DNA from: Listeria marthii FSL S4-120
Lineage (GTDB): Bacteria > Bacillota > Bacilli > Lactobacillales > Listeriaceae
Direction: 5' to 3'
NCBI GenBank assembly: GCA_000183865.1
Contig: CM001047.1
Location: 2,231,982 to 2,237,600 of the forward strand
DNA: 5,619 bases
Made by a program: the position numbers and the translations under genes
Notes under the pieces: generated by a model
Seen by the model: only the letters and a program-made list of their open reading frames with translations
Told to the model about the DNA's origin: nothing
Database searches by the model: none
Shown here: positions 4,972-5,619 of the stretch, piece by piece
Layout of the letters: each line of letters starts with the position of its first letter
Position numbering within the stretch: position 1 is the stretch's first letter

Positions 4972-4975
4972 TTTA

Positions 4976-5619
4976 TTGATATTAACCATTAAATTTTTAA
5001 TTATAGCTTTACTTATTGCTATATCAGCGTTTTTCGTGGCAACAGAATTTGCGATTGTTAAAATGCGACCAAGCCGCTTGGACCAATTAATTGCGGAGAA
5101 AGATAAACGTGCGGTCCTTGCTAGACATATTTACAATCATTTGAACGCTTACTTATCTGCCTGCCAACTTGGGATAACAATTAGTTCTCTTGGACTTGGT
5201 TGGTTAGGGGAATCTACGGTGGAGGCTGCCCTACATCCATTATTTAGCTTAATGGAATTGCCGCAATCTGCTATTACAATTCTATCCTTCACAATTGCCT
5301 TTCTTTTTATCACGTTTTTACACGTGGTTGTCGGCGAACTTGTACCGAAAACATTGGCGATTGATAAAACAGAAACCGTTGCACTTGCGGTAGCTCGTCC
5401 GTTGCATATTTTTTACAAAGTGATGTTCCCGTTCATTTGGGTTTTAAATGGTTCTGCGGTTTTTATCGCGCGTCTTTTTGGCTTAGAACCTGCTTCTGAA
5501 CATGAAATCGCTCATACCGAAGACGAGTTGAAAATCATCGTCGGCGAAAGTTATAAGAGCGGCGAAATCAACCAATCGGAATTCCGTTATGTGAATAAGA
5601 TTTTTGATTTTGATGAACG
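4976..5619 (+). CDS. CNNM/CorC-type membrane protein (DUF21 domain; 3' end outside window)
   Basis: The first 214 residues are visible. They form the CNNM (DUF21) transmembrane domain: a first helix ending ISAFFVATEFAIVK (16-29), the conserved NAYLSACQLGITISSLGLGW block (57-76), GELVPKTLAI (120-129), then further hydrophobic helices to about 170. A connecting segment follows (TEDELKIIVGES, 181-192). Family members carry CBS domains and a CorC_HlyC domain after this, presumably beyond the window. Older annotation calls them hemolysin-like; current evidence on CorB/CNNM proteins supports Mg2+ transport or its control. The start is TTG at 4976: the frame has a stop at 4898-4900, no ATG or GTG before the first helix, and the protein begins MILTIKFLII as expected. 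The gene has its own strong promoter and a long leader. Family call is sure; the transported ion is inferred. Confidence 0.93.
   Translation, partial: MILTIKFLIIALLIAISAFFVATEFAIVKMRPSRLDQLIAEKDKRAVLARHIYNHLNAYLSACQLGITISSLGLGWLGESTVEAALHPLFSLMELPQSAITILSFTIAFLFITFLHVVVGELVPKTLAIDKTETVALAVARPLHIFYKVMFPFIWVLNGSAVFIARLFGLEPASEHEIAHTEDELKIIVGESYKSGEINQSEFRYVNKIFDFDE

Larger units (their letters stand above)
4762..4975 (+). other. Long structured 5' leader of the CNNM-type gene
   Basis: Roughly 215 untranslated bases lie between the strong promoter and the gene. In order the leader holds a five-codon ORF with an excellent ribosome site (4778-4810), a 20-codon ORF without one (4834-4896), a hairpin followed by five T's (4857-4885), an AT-rich linker, a strong Shine-Dalgarno sequence (4930-4937) and a long hairpin (4939-4971) before the start. 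I could not match it to the M-box, yybP-ykoY or another metal riboswitch that I know. Such an architecture suggests control by attenuation or by folding, but this is inferred. Confidence 0.55.

Noticed and set aside
4762..4975. Known metal riboswitch (M-box or yybP-ykoY) in the leader
   Set aside because: I looked for the conserved core sequences of both by eye and did not find them; a covariance-model search could still reveal a divergent member.
4935..4979. Short GTG-initiated ORF of 14 codons whose TGA overlaps the TTG start at 4976, suggesting translational coupling
   Set aside because: The GTG is inside the Shine-Dalgarno sequence itself, so it cannot be used with it; a TTG at 4939 gives only two codons (TTG-CCT-TAG). 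The bridging hairpin explains the layout better, though coupling is not strictly excluded.

Overview
The window reads as chromosomal DNA of a low-GC Firmicute, most likely Listeria (L. monocytogenes or a close relative). I base this on AT-rich composition, strong AGGAGG-type ribosome sites, a sigma-B-type promoter, and a gene order I recognise from memory as the lmo2227-lmo2232 neighbourhood of L. monocytogenes. No database search was run, so the species is an inference; the gene families are read directly from motifs.

Minus strand, left part (1-3040). A two-gene unit encodes a 65-aa two-helix membrane protein with a PLDc_N-type motif (590-787) and an ABC transporter ATPase (1-590, cut by the window edge). 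Their stop and start codons share one base. The unit has its own promoter with a perfect palindrome over the -10 box (807-845), and resembles the yxlE-yxlF pair of Bacillus subtilis. Upstream of it lies a bifunctional class A penicillin-binding protein of 714 aa (896-3040), closed by a very strong terminator (849-892).

Divergent intergenic region (3041-3362, about 320 bases). Going left it holds a candidate sigma-A promoter for the penicillin-binding protein, with a palindrome in its spacer and an 11-bp tandem repeat upstream. Going right it holds a good sigma-B promoter and a roughly 110-base leader that starts with an inverted repeat.

Plus strand, right part (3363-5619). The sigma-B promoter drives an arsenate-reductase-like protein (3363-3788) that has lost all three catalytic cysteines. 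After a terminator comes a cation diffusion facilitator with Mn-type metal-site residues (3851-4720). Next is a strong sigma-A promoter (4727-4755) and a long leader of about 215 bases. The leader carries a tiny ORF with an excellent ribosome site, a hairpin followed by five T's, and a long hairpin lying exactly between a strong Shine-Dalgarno sequence and a TTG start codon. That start opens a CNNM/CorC-type membrane protein (4976 to the window edge).

The theme is cell-envelope and ion homeostasis under stress. The two observations most worth following are the cysteine-less ArsC homologue under sigma-B control and the structured leader of the CNNM-type gene, where folding would bring a distant Shine-Dalgarno sequence to normal spacing from the start. 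I saw no mobile element, CRISPR array, tRNA or rRNA.
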